Source: Madurella fahalii
Lineage: Eukaryota > Ascomycota > Sordariomycetes > Sordariales
Direction of reading: 5' to 3'
Assembly: GCA_029876055.1 (NCBI GenBank)
Contig: CM056875.1
Span: 3,125,001-3,189,000, forward strand
Length of the DNA: 64,000 nucleotides
Positions 1 to 10,740 of the stretch are shown here, piece after piece. Numbering within the stretch: the stretch's first letter is position 1; every line of letters begins with the position of its first letter. The position numbers were made by a program, and so were the translations under genes. Below the pieces are notes generated by a model. It did no database searches, had not been told where the DNA came from, and saw only the letters and a list, made by a program, of their open reading frames with translations.

Positions 1-438
1 TGAGTAATGGATATTGGAAAAAGAGTTTTTTTTCGAACGTAGTATCCTACGTTACCAAAAAGCACTCACTACATGCCATAAACTCGCTCTAATGCTTCGA
101 CTCTGCAACAGTCACGAACCAATGTATACTAATATACTCTTGACGAGTGATTCTCAGACGCCTATCAGGTAGAGAAGTACAAGCTGCTAGCACGATGGTT
201 GTTGGAGGTTGGAGCTGTTATCTAGGGCAAGACGGACGAGGAACGAAGACTGCGGTGGAGGAAATAGATGGCCTGTTTGCAGCAGTGATATATCATTGTC
301 GAGCAGTTCAAAGCCAGCATCTTTGCAGTGCTCAACAAGGATATACACAATTGCAGACAGGTCATCCAGTTCCTCCGCTGCAGTCCTCATTCCTCCTCCA
401 ACGACCCTATCAAACAAACGCGCAGGATATATCACCAT
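1..438. other. 3' flank of glutathione reductase, no gene seen
   Basis: This stretch lies downstream of the minus-strand glutathione reductase stop. The short open frames here have no recognisable domain and overlap each other on both strands. It contains a perfect palindrome-like element at 36-53, listed separately. It probably holds the 3' UTR of the reductase and intergenic DNA. Confidence 0.6.
36..53. repeat. Short inverted repeat, copy 1
   Basis: The 18 bases AACGTAGTATCCTACGTT can fold with arms AACGTA/TACGTT around GTATCC. A closely similar element is at 28235-28254. Both sit in gene-flanking DNA beside A/T-rich tracts. Confidence 0.4.
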
Positions 439-2017
439 CTATCTCAACGTTACCAGCTCCTCTGCACTCGTCGGGTGTATGGCCACGCAGCTGTCGAAAT
501 CAGCCTTGGTCGCGCCCATCTTGACCGCGACACCGAAGCCCTGCAGCATCTCGCCGCTGCCGAGGCCCATGATGTGCAAACCAACCACCTTCTGTTCAGG
601 CCCCGCGCAGATAAGCTTGTAACTGGTCGGGCCCTTCTGCTCGGGGTCCATCATTGCGTAGTACATGGCTGTGAAATTCGTCTTGTAGATGGTCAGGTTC
701 TCGCGGCCGTACTTCTCGACGGCTTGAGGCTCCGTCAGCCCAATCGCACCGACCTCGGGGTGCGCGAACACGACTGACGGGATGTTGGCGTAGTCGAGCT
801 TTGCGGTCCTGAACTGCTCGGGTCCGTACAGCCGCGCCGCCAGCTTGCGTCCCGCGGCAATGGCCACCGGCGTAAGTTCGACGCGGCCCGTCACGTCGCC
901 AAGGGCATAGATGTTGTCGACGCTGGTGTTTTGGTAGTCGTCCACCACGATATACCCCTTCTCATTAACCTTCACGCCGGCCTCTTCCAGTCCGAGACCC
1001 TTGGTGGCGGGCGTGCGCCCAACCGCCCAGATCAAGTGATCGACGTCCGTCACGATTCCCTCTCCATCGCCCTCCTTATAATGGATCGTGAGTTTGCCCG
1101 TCTGCGCATCCTTCTCCACCTTGTTGGCCGAACTCCGTTTGTGTAGTTTAACACCAAGTCTCTCGTACTCCTTTGTCACGCCTTCCTGAATCATGGGATC
1201 AAAGTGCCGTAGGAAGGTGTCGTGCCGGATGAACAGGTGTGTCTCGACGCCGAGGGCATTGAACATGCCCGCGAATTCGACGGCAATGTACCCCGCGCCA
1301 ACTAGCGCCACCTTCTTTGGTAGCGTATCGATGTCGAAGAAGCCGTCGCTATTTGTGCCATATTCCGCCCCAGGAATCTGTGGTGGGACGGTTGGGTTGC
1401 CGCCCACGGCGACCAAGATCCGCTTTGCGTTGACGACAGCTTTGGTGTCGTCGTCGAGCGTCACCTCGACCTGGTTGCGCGACAGCAGCTTCGCCCAGCC
1501 GTGCACGTACTCAACCTTGTCGTTGGTGAGGTTGCGCTCGTAGATGCCGTTGAGCCGCTTAATGTAGGCGTCACGCTTGTTCTTGAATGTGTTCCAGTCG
1601 AAGGGCGCCGTCTCCTGCAAATTGAAGCCGTAAGACTTGGCTTCGTGGATCGTCTCGGCGATGGCAGCGGCGTTAAAGGTCACCTTTTTGGGGACGCAGC
1701 TGTAGGGAAGGGATGTGTTAGTGATTTAGTTACAGGTGGCTGCGAGAAAGACCTCCAACCTACCCCACGTTGACGCATGTGCCTCCTAACCGCTTCCCCT
1801 CGATGACCATCGCCTTGGCACCGTACCTAGAGCTGGCCGCACGGGCAGCTCCAAGTCCGCCGCTCCCGCCTCCTATTACGAGGAAGTCGGTTTCTTTGGA
1901 AATGGGCGCCATGGCGAACGATGTTACGGAAAAATGTCTGGAGATTGTTGCAATTCGGCTAACAGGCGCTCTAGACGAGAGAAGCGGACGTCTAGCTAAA
2001 AGAGAAAGGGATTGCAT
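439..2017 (-). CDS. GLR1: Glutathione reductase (NADPH), probable dual mitochondrial/cytosolic forms
   Basis: It reduces glutathione disulfide with NADPH and FAD. Two exons, 2017-1764 and 1699-439, give 504 aa; the 64-bp intron has donor GTAGGT and acceptor CTACAG. An FAD-binding GGGSGG motif (VIGGGSGGLGAARAAS) follows a leader. The redox pair is C81/C86 in GGTCVNVGCVPKK, and the intron lies between the two cysteines. An NADPH fold is seen at VALVGAGYIAVEFAGMF. The C-terminal active-site motif HPTSAEE (H493, E498) is intact. The first 36 residues are Arg/Ser/Leu-rich and look like a mitochondrial presequence. A second in-frame ATG at 1912 starts MAPISKETDF and would give a cytosolic form. Length and motifs fit the family. 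The gene is divergent from the resolvase gene at 2769. Confidence 0.96.
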
Positions 2018-2768
2018 GGAAAGGGTATCCTCTCTACTGGGAGAGGAAGAAACAAGTGAGTGTCGCGGGGTAGGAGGAGGGGCTATATACAAGAAAGGTG
2101 ACAAATCTGCTCTTGTGCAGGGAGTAACTTCGAACGATTCGATGTGGGCACGAATGCAGCTTACTGAGGTAGTCCCGGTGTATGTGGGCCCAAAGATTCC
2201 AAATTCCCACTTTAACAATTGGGCGAGTCGTCGAGGAATGGGCTGGAATGGAAAAGCAGGTTGCTTAAGTGCAGTGCAAGTTGCTCAGCTAAGCAAACGC
2301 GATCGGAGAGTCGTCGGCAAGCCCGCCTACGGAGCTGCCGCGACTCGGGTTTTTGGGTTGCGTTTGATGCCCCACTTCTCCGGCGCCAGGACTTCGGGAT
2401 CCCCCATTTTCGTCATTGCAGGGGTGCCTGACAAATATGCCGCAGGATCCTACTGGCTGGAAAACCCTGACGACATCCGTTCGGTCCGTTGCAGGTCACC
2501 GTTGTACTTGGATCTGGTCGCATTGTTTACTCACCCCTATCGCGACGCATTGACAATCAACATTTCAAGCCAGGATTGAACACTAGACCACCTACACTAT
2601 ACTACCCAGGCAATAGCAATAATGTATGGTCAAATGATGTTGGTAGATGAATGAATATTTGTCCGAGCTCAACAAAATCGGCCGCATCAACGAGGGCAAT
2701 ATTTTTGGTAAAATTTCCTCGTCTCGATAGCTCCTCACCTTGTCGCCATCCTCACCTCCGTACTCAAT
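2018..2768. promoter_or_regulatory. Divergent intergenic region between GLR1 and the resolvase
   Basis: About 750 bp separate the two start codons, so both promoters must lie here. A pyrimidine-rich leader precedes the resolvase ATG. The long plus-strand open frame across 1770-2579 reads antisense through GLR1 exon 1 and has no recognisable domain. I see no specific operator. Confidence 0.5.
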
Positions 2769-3986
2769 ATGTCCAAACCACACTCAATACCAGGCCGCTT
2801 AGCCGAGCTGCAAGCTCTTTGCTCGTCATGCGGTCTCCCCAGATCCGGGACCAAGAGCGTCCTCTCCCAGCGCCTCCGCCTCGCAGCCAAGCAGTTCCAA
2901 CCGGTCCCTAGGACAGCCCGCATCCTCAGCATCGACCTTGGCCTCAAAAACTTTGCCTTTAGCCTCCTCACCCCGGCATCATCATCTTCCGCCTCCTCCT
3001 CCTCCTCCTCCTCTTCTTCCCCCTCATCATCAACAGCCCACCCTCCACAATCGACAGAAACCCTCCTCACCACCCCAGTCCACCTCCACGCATGGCACCG
3101 CCTCGACCTCACCTCACCCACCCTCTTCACCACCGCCACCGCCGCCACCGAAGCCGAAATCGCAGAGCTCAAAGACCCATTCCCCCAACCTTCAACAAAC
3201 CCAGCATCAGAGAAAGCCTTCTCCCCCACCGCCCTCGCAGCCCTCACCCTCCACCTGGTCAATCACCACCTCCTCCCCCTCCAACCAACCCACGTGCTCA
3301 TCGAGCGGCAGCGCTACCGCACTAACGGCAGCGCGACCGTGTTTGAGTGGACGCTGCGGGTGAACATGCTCGAGGCGATGCTGCACGCCGTGTTTGCCGC
3401 GCTCAGGGGCGGCCGTTGGGCGGGGAGGGTGGAGGCTATTGTGCCGCAGGCGGTGTCGGGGTTTCTGTTTCCGGACGGGGCGGATGTGGAGCAGCCGGGG
3501 GAGGTCGAGGCTGAGGGTGGTGTGGATGGGGAGGGGAAGGAGGACCTGGGATTGGTGGTGGCGGATGGGGATGGGGTTGGGGCCGGGGTTGGGGGCGGGA
3601 AGGGGAATAGAAAGGGGAAGGGGAAAGGGAAAGGGAAGGGGAGGGGGAAGAGTGCTGCGTATTTGCTGCTAAAGAGGGGGAAGGTGGAACTGCTAAGGGG
3701 TTGGTTGGGAGAAAATGGAGCGGAAGGAAGGCGGCTGTTGGTTCCGCAGACGGCACAGGCCAGGGAGATGATGGGGCTGTTTGTTGATGTGTTTGAGGGG
3801 AGGTATGAGGGCGGAAAGACGGTCGATAGGAAGGGGAAGCAGGGGCCTAAGGTCGAGAGGGCGATGGTGAGGAAGCTGGATGATCTAAGCGATTCGGTTC
3901 TGCAGGGGATGGCGTGGCTGCAGTGGCAGAGAAATCTGGCGGATATGATCAAAGCGAGACCCGAGTTGCTGGAAGATGAGCAATAG
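2769..3986 (+). CDS. Mitochondrial Holliday-junction resolvase, CCE1/YDC2 family
   Basis: This 405-aa single-exon protein is predicted to cut four-way DNA junctions in mitochondrial DNA. Residues about 8-42 form a SAP-like DNA-binding helix pair (LAELQALCSSCGLPRSGTKS). The RNase H-like resolvase fold starts with the acidic strand ILSIDLGLKNFAFSLL and continues with VLIERQRYRTNG, where the Glu is the expected second metal ligand. The C-terminal VRKLDDLSDSVLQGMAWLQW carries the last Asp pair. Two insertions make it longer than the usual 250-350 aa: a poly-Ser run near residues 70-90 and a Gly/Glu/Lys-rich insert near residues 235-300 ending in (GK)n. No clear mitochondrial presequence is visible, so location rests on the family. 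Confidence 0.85.
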   Translation: MSKPHSIPGRLAELQALCSSCGLPRSGTKSVLSQRLRLAAKQFQPVPRTARILSIDLGLKNFAFSLLTPASSSSASSSSSSSSSPSSSTAHPPQSTETLLTTPVHLHAWHRLDLTSPTLFTTATAATEAEIAELKDPFPQPSTNPASEKAFSPTALAALTLHLVNHHLLPLQPTHVLIERQRYRTNGSATVFEWTLRVNMLEAMLHAVFAALRGGRWAGRVEAIVPQAVSGFLFPDGADVEQPGEVEAEGGVDGEGKEDLGLVVADGDGVGAGVGGGKGNRKGKGKGKGKGRGKSAAYLLLKRGKVELLRGWLGENGAEGRRLLVPQTAQAREMMGLFVDVFEGRYEGGKTVDRKGKQGPKVERAMVRKLDDLSDSVLQGMAWLQWQRNLADMIKARPELLEDEQ

Positions 3987-4090
3987 GAAATAGCGGACTG
4001 GGCTGGTCGTAATGTGCTCTAAAGTATCTGAAAGAAGGATAATGCTAATGTGGATGAAGTGGGGTATCATCATGTGCTCCTAATTGGTTT

Positions 4091-5691
4091 TCAATCACTC
4101 CAGTACTCATCATACCTCCCCTCTTCCCGCTGCGTGCTTACCCATTCTTCACTCGCCAAGCCCCGCATCATCCTCCTCTTCAGCCCTTGGGCGTCTTTAT
4201 GCCAATCGCAAGCGTAATCACACTCGGGTACCTTCTCCTCCCCAAAATACTTACAGATTGCCGCATGCCGGCAGGTGTTCGTATCTTCGCAGTACGCCGC
4301 AAGCCGGCTCAGACTCTGCATCCTCGCCTGTTTGTTCGTACCGCCACCTCCATCCCTCATCAACATATTACAAACCCGGTCCCTGTCCTCACGAGCATAG
4401 TACAAGAAGCAATAGCTCGCATTCCCATCGCGCCCGGCGCGGCCCGCCTCCTGGTAGTACCCCTCAAAGCTCTTGGGCAGCCGCCAGTGCACCACGAACC
4501 GCACATTGTCCTTGTCTATACCCATCCCGAAGGCTGTCGTCGCCACGATGATATCGTAACCCGGTTCGTTGGCGATCCAACGTGCTAGCGTCTCCTCTTT
4601 GACCTCCTTGGGCAGCTTGGCATGGAACGGTCGCGCGCCGATCTCATCGGTGCGCAGAGCCGCTGCGAGGGATTCGCACTCATCGCGGGAGATGGTGTAG
4701 ATAATACCAGGGACGTTGTCGACGCGTTCGCCCGTGGCATCCAACTCGGGTTTGCGGTCCGGTGCTGCCCGGCGCGAGTACACCCCTTTAAGCCAGGTAA
4801 CAAAGTCGTCGTAGCGGTCGTTGGCCTCGTCATTCGTGAAACGTACCTCGAGGTGCAAGTTGGGCCGGTGAGCGGTCATGGTAAAGCTCTTTAGCCGCTC
4901 TGGTGTCTTGTCAAGCCCGAGGGTGAAAAGCACGTCCCGCCGGACTTGCTCGTTGGCTGTCGCCGTCAGACACATGATGGGTATGTCCGGGAACGTCTCG
5001 CGGAACCAAGAGAGACGCTTGAAGTCTTTGCGGAAGTCGTGGCCCCATTCCGAGATGCAGTGTGCCTCGTCGACTACGATGCGGGCGAGTTCCTTTTGCT
5101 CATAAACTAGACCGAGGCGCTGGCGGAAACGGTCTACAGAGCAGAGCTCGGGAGTCACGTAGAGCAGGCGGGTGAGCGGATGGCCCGTGGCGAGGTCCTG
5201 GTAGATATGGTCCCGCTCGGCCAGGGGGGTGTTGCTGTTGAGCGTGCGGGCGTCCACGTTGGCTGCGCGGAGCGCTTCGACTTGGTTCATCTGTATTGGT
5301 TAGTGGTGCTGAGCAGATGACAGCTGGGGCGAACGTTACCATTAGACTCAGTAAAGGAGAAATGACAATTGTTACTTGTATACAAGATTAGTTCCATGCC
5401 GCTCCGAATGCAGCCTGCGGTTTGGACGACGTACTCCCCCGGTCTATCACAGCAGGGAGCTGGAAACACAGGCTTTTACCGAATGACGTGGCTGCCTGGA
5501 CGAAGACATCGTTGCCGTTGAGTGCAGCAAGGATGATCTCGCGCTGAAATGGTCTACCGCTATGTTAGTACGGTCGGTCACAAATATTGGGCCTGCACCC
5601 CATCGGTCTGGTACCTGAACGTCTCCTTGTTGAACTGGCGGCGGAGGGTAAAGTCAATATCCTGTAGGGAGTCGTTCTTAGTGAGGGGCAT
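4091..5691 (-). CDS. Short RecQ-family DNA helicase
   Basis: An ATP-dependent 3'-5' DNA helicase is predicted. Four exons (5691-5615, 5553-5435, 5374-5340, 5290-4091) give 476 aa, and all phases close. The junctions rebuild motif 0 (FRPFQREII), Walker A as ATSFGKS (K52), motif Ia (TIVISPLLSLMMNQV) and DEAH at about 151-154 in VVDEAHCISEWGHDF. Motif VI is in YYQEAGRAGRDG. The C-terminus keeps the RecQ zinc region (cysteines in CRHAAICKYF and CDYACDWH) but stops before any winged-helix or HRDC domain. The second Gly of the usual TGGGKS is Ser-Phe here. The third exon is only 35 bp. It could be a RecQ5-like or fungus-specific short paralogue; I cannot choose. Confidence 0.9.
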
Positions 5692-7166
5692 GGCTGCATC
5701 TGCTCCTTCTAAAGTTGTGGTGTGAACGTGGCCTCATGCTCTTCCGTAAGTACAGAGCTCGCCATTTAGTTGTAACTATTTCACCAACTGTTCCGTGCAG
5801 TTGCTTGGCGCGAGATGCTAACGTGAGGGATTCAACGCGCTAATTGTACTTCCTCGTTATATGGAACGAGGGCGGTTGGGTCGATGAGAGTGTGCTCGAA
5901 AGGTCCTCCTGCCTCGGGGGACAACTCTGTGACTTTCGCTCAAAATCGTGACTGATTACCTGATTCTCAGACCCTCGTGCCCAAGGCCAGGGTTAGGGTC
6001 CGTGACATTTCATCCCCATTGTTCATGTCTGTCTCATCAAGTATTGATGACAGCAAAAGTCGATGCCGTTACTTAATTCCCCCTGCCAAGAAAGGGGTTC
6101 TCGACAACTTGCATCGAGCTGACTCGTAATTCTAATAAAGGTTGGAAAAGAGGGTGTGACAGCATTCTACTTGGCCACATTGAGAAAGACACCAAACAAG
6201 GCATTGATCAATCAGCGGTCGCTTACACTGATACACACATCCGTCTCGAGTAAGCTGCGCGCATATTGTCAATCGATGGACTTGCCAAGAGCCACACAGA
6301 GCAGGGCGATGTCATGACCCGACAAGTCGAGGAAGAACAGCAGCCAGTTGACGCGCTTTTGCTTCAAAAATCTCCATAGCAGGGTTTCGCGTGCATGTTT
6401 CGTTTCACCTATGATCTGTGGTGTTTTATGGTCATATGCTCTCGACAGCGTCTCTGCAGCAGCCAATCAAAGCAGCCAGCAGAGGCCGTTGATGGGTGCG
6501 CCTCCTGCTGCGGCGGTGACGTTCGCGGGTGCCCTGTCCCTTGCAGTTTTGCGGCGCCCTAGACCCGGCGGAGAGGCGTTTCGCTGCCTCCCAATGCTAC
6601 ACGCACGCCCCTGTAGAGCCCGGCTCGCACGGGAGCCCAGAGAAGCGGGGTTCGGCCAGGCCGCCTCATGCTCAATACTCGCGAGCCGCGCGACCCCTGT
6701 CCGTTTTGTGACGGCCACCCCAACCAGTGCCTCTACAGTAACCCCTATGTTGGGGGCTCTTGCTACCTGACATGGGCCCGAGACGGCAACGCAGCAGTTC
6801 AGACAGAACAAGGCAATTTTTGTTCCCAGGGCTCGCTACTGCACTCCTCGCATCGAGACCATCGATTTCGACCCCGTCCGGACATCAACTAGGACGTGCT
6901 CCCCTCCGTGTGCTTCCGGCGGCCGGCTATTTGCACCTCACCGCCTTGGTCGCTCGCTAACATCCTAGCCCCGACCCAAGAGGTTGGTCTCGCCATGATC
7001 CTGTCCGACCGGCTGTCACCACCTCGCCGACCGGCATAAAAATTTCTCCGCCCAACGGTTTCACTGGATATCTGGACGGAGCCGCCAGGACACGAATCCG
7101 CACGTTTCCACCAGCCCTGTCCTGCATCGTTCGGACGAGAAGCGGGAGGGGACCGATTGAACCGTG
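5692..7166. other. Divergent intergenic region RecQ / SOG2
   Basis: The stretch is 1.5 kb and holds the promoters and leaders of both neighbours. Open frames of up to 140 codons near 6348-6811 overlap on both strands and lack any motif. A single GGGTTAGGG at about 5989 is not part of a tandem array. I see no gene. Confidence 0.5.
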
Positions 7167-10137
7167 ATGGCCTCAATGGACTTCCCCCGGGGGCTGCCCG
7201 ACAATCCCGCCCAGGCTCGTCGAGCCGTTGCCGCTGCAGCACTCGCGAATCCGGTCCCTCCGCCTCCGGTACCCAGCCTCAAAGATGTTCCGTCGAACTC
7301 GAGCCTCTCAGCTTCCCAACCTACCTCGCCAGGGCAGGTCCTTGCCCTGGCGAGAGAAGCGATGCGGGCCGCTCGCGAGAACGAAGCCAAGGCCGCCGAG
7401 GCCAGCGGAGTCAGCAATACACTTAAGACAAACCTTGGCTACGGCCTTACTATCGACTTGAGCAGGAAGAAGATCCAGAAGTTGCCTGAGGAAATTGTCG
7501 AGATAATCAAGGATGAATTGGAGCGGTATGGAGTCTCCCCCGAGCGTGTTCGACGGGTCAGCTAATTGCGGCGCAATAGCCTTGCACTCTCGCACAATTC
7601 CTTGCAGACCTTCCCGGCGAGGATTTCGGAATGCACATCACTACGCTATATCAACGTCAGGCAAAACAAATTCAAGGAATTTCCTCTTACAGTGAGCATT
7701 GGATTGGTTCAGCCTCTAAAACTCCAACCGCTGACTGACCGATTCTCAGCTCTGCGATCTCAAGTCGCTCGAGATTCTCGATCTTAGCCGGAACATGCTG
7801 CAGGTTTTGCCGCCCGAAATCGTAAAATTGTCGTCACTCAAAGTGCTGTCGGTAACAAAGAACCAAATCACCCACCTGCCGCTCTACTTGGCCGATATGC
7901 CGTCGCTCTCTATCATCAAGCTGGAGGGAAACCCGCTCAAGTTCCCGCCGTTAGAGGTACTCCGGGTGCCGGGCTCGGGTCCGGGCGAAGGCGAGTTGAC
8001 AGAGTCAGCTGCGGTTATTAAAAAATTCCTGAAGCAGGAGGCTAGCGGCACCGTTGATTCACCAGGTGACGGTGCGTCTGAGGGCACCGAAACACCGCGG
8101 CCGACCATCAAGCGAGTCTTCAGCGGCCGGTTCCCAATCAAAGTCAACGGCAGCGACCTCCCGGACCTCAGGTCGCCCGCCCTGCCTCGGCCGCCGCCGA
8201 TCCCGAGTCGGTCCCACTACCGTGGGCTGTCACAACAAAACACAGCGCAGCGCAGGCCAGGAGTCATGCCGTTGACGATCGGTAACCCCAACGAGCGAGT
8301 CCGTAGCAACTCGGAGACAATAGTCCAGTCCTCGAGTCGAGAGCGGTCGGAAAGCCGATCCCGTCGCATGGGCATCGTCTCCAAAAGGCCATCAGAGCTC
8401 AGCACACTGGAAGAAATCGACGTAAACAACCGATTCAGCCATTACCGCGGGCTCAGTCACGGCTCAGCGATGCAGGGTAGCGCTGCAGCCATGCAAGTCA
8501 AAAGTCCGAACATTAGCAGTCCGGCCGAGCCAGCGTTGCAACGACCCCTGTATATTCGCAGACTCACGGTCCTGCCGGAGCGGCGCCGAGAATCCAAGGT
8601 CGCCGACCCCGTGTTGGAAGCTGCCAAGGGCAGCCTCTACTCCATCTTCCAGGTTCATTATATGATCCAGATGCTAATTGGCCTGGCTAACGACGGCACA
8701 AATCGGCGGTCGAATCTCGAGATCGTCTTTTACAACACAATTGCTCATGTCGAGCAGCTGGAACTGGAGATCCAAAAGCACGACCAGGCGGTGGACGACG
8801 GGTACGGGCAGAGGGAGAACGAAAACGTCCAAAGAGCCTGTCTCACGCTCATCAACGCCTATATGCACGTGTGCTCGCTCCTGATGAGTAATATCGACCA
8901 ATTTCTAGACAATGGCGACCCCCGATATATCCGGACGCTCTTGACGCAGCTCTATAATAGCACCATGGAGCTGCGTGTAACGTGTTCGCAGGCCAATCTC
9001 GAGGATAGCCAGCAGCCACTTCCCCCTCCGGTGCGACCAGATCTGGGAGACACGCTGCGCCCTCATTCTCGCGAGAACTCGGTTACCCCGACCATTGATC
9101 GACCCTTGACGAATGGCAGACCACGGAACGGCAATTTTGTGTATAACCCAAGCAATTTGCGAGTCGCCACTGACGTCTCGATACCCTACATCAACGGCTC
9201 TGGACGGATGGCGACGGTGAGCGCTATCACACCGCGGTCCGGTGAGTCGTTCGCGTCTACCAGCACTTCCGGCACCCGCAATCTCTCTGCCGACTTCACT
9301 GAGGAAGACCGTGCCTTTGAGAGGATTTTCTTGTCGCTTCAGAAGACGACAGAGCTTGTTATGCGTATTCTACCACCCATGAACACGCAATTCATGTCAT
9401 CGATGCGAACCGCGACCGGATTACGCTCGCCCGAGCACGTAATTCAGGCCTGGAGAGGCCTGGTTGCTAAGTGCAACACATCGATCCAGCAGACCGAGGC
9501 CCTCAAGGCCAAACTATCATCAATCAAACTAAAAGAACCTGGCATCCGGACGCAACAGTCGTTCTGGCGCATGTGCAGCAACTTCATGGACTCGTGGTAT
9601 GTTCTTGTCAAGAAGATCAAGGCGCTGCAGAACGACATCCAGCTGCCCATCGACATTAAGGCTAGGCTTCGGCCCATCCAACAGAGCATGAAGGAGACGT
9701 GCGACCTCATGATGTCGTCTCCCTGGGCCTACTTTGCGCGGCAATCGGGGCCGGAACAGATCATGAGCCCCTATAGTACGCAGTCGAGCACTCCGCTACC
9801 CGTCCCCATGACGCCGCAGAGCGCGGCGCTAGGCCCGGCCGTCCAGGCCACGGTCCCGTCGACGCCACAGAGCGCGTCATTTGGCTCGGTGTTCGTGGGA
9901 GGGGTATATGAGCGCGCGGATACGCTGCTCTCGATGGGCGGCCTGGGCATGTCCCGCACCGGAACCATGAACTCGAGTTCGACGGCAAGCTTGACGACAG
10001 CGAGCCTGAACTCGATTGGCAGCACGGTCTCGTCACACGATGGGATTGTGACGCCGTCGTCGGCACTGAGTCCGGGGCCGGGGCTAGGGCCGTTGCCATT
10101 TCGGTTGAATAGTGGGAGTAAAGTGGGCGGGTTTTAG
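7167..10137 (+). CDS. SOG2: RAM signalling protein SOG2 (leucine-rich repeats plus Sog2 domain)
   Basis: SOG2 is a scaffold of the RAM network that supports the NDR kinase Cbk1/COT-1 in polarity and cell separation. Three exons, 7167-7525, 7580-7691 and 7750-10137, give 952 aa. The start is the ATG at 7167, directly after a GTG. Leucine-rich repeats run from about residue 93 to 225 (IDLSRKKIQKLPEEI, LALSHNSLQTFPARI, LDLSRNMLQVLPPEI, LSVTKNQITHLP). A basic, Ser/Pro-rich linker follows to about 440, then the long helical Sog2 domain starting near GSLYSIFQVHYMIQMLIGL. The linker contains HYRGLS twice (residues 313-318 and 388-393), matching the NDR-kinase consensus HxRxxS. The C-terminus is Ser/Thr-rich. 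Confidence 0.92.
8215..8457 (+). other. Two HxRxxS kinase-consensus sites in the SOG2 linker
   Basis: HYRGLS is encoded at 8215-8232 and again at 8440-8457. Both sit in a disordered, Ser/Arg-rich linker, preceded by Ser (SHYRGLS). The repeat is exact at the protein level but uses different codons (CAC/CGT versus CAT/CGC), so it is not a recent DNA duplication. Confidence 0.6.
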
Positions 10138-10740
10138 GGGAGACTTGCTAGAGAAGGGTTTATAATATTACGGCATTGTCCTCGGTCTTACGATGAAGAG
10201 GCTATTCTACTGCGGTTCGTGGCGGCGTTAGTGGCATGGCTGGCTGGCTTTGGCTGCGGATGGATATCCATAATGTCTTTTGGGACTCGTCAGTTGGATG
10301 CTATGGTAGTTTTGTTGAAGATAGCACCATGGACGAATAGTTGGTTGGGAATGTAGCTGTGTGGTCTTGCAAGCGGATAGGTTGAGAATAAAGAAATCAA
10401 GCATTGCTTGACACTTTAGCAGTCAGATAGTCTTTGCCGGCCAAAGCTGGTGTTCGTTGTAAACAGACTGCCACCCGCACAAAAGGGAGGCTTCCAGTCT
10501 GGTCACATGGCTGATCATGAGTATGCATGCTCACCACAGACAGCCCCGCATCGCCATCCCTAGCAGCCCTGCTGTTGCATCCAACATCCAACATCCAACA
10601 TACGCAACCCAGCTACGAAACCCGCAGGGGCGGCATAATCTAGCTGCGACGCGAGCTTATGCACATGCCCAATTGACAGCCGATCATCTATTATATTCAC
10701 TCCCCCGAGCTTAACATCGGGAACAATCGCCATCATCAAA
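10138..10740. other. Intergenic region after SOG2
   Basis: About 600 bp hold the presumed SOG2 3' UTR and the promoter of the next gene. No gene is visible. The 40 bases before the next ATG are A/C-rich, as in fungal leaders. Confidence 0.5.

Noticed and set aside
1770..2579. 269-codon plus-strand frame across the GLR1 start
   Set aside because: It is antisense to GLR1 exon 1, has no domain and no sensible start context.
5985..5999. Telomere-like GGGTTAGGG
   Set aside because: It is a single copy, not a tandem array, and lies inside ordinary intergenic DNA.
6348..6770. 140-codon frame upstream of SOG2
   Set aside because: An overlapping minus-strand frame of similar length and the lack of any motif argue for chance.
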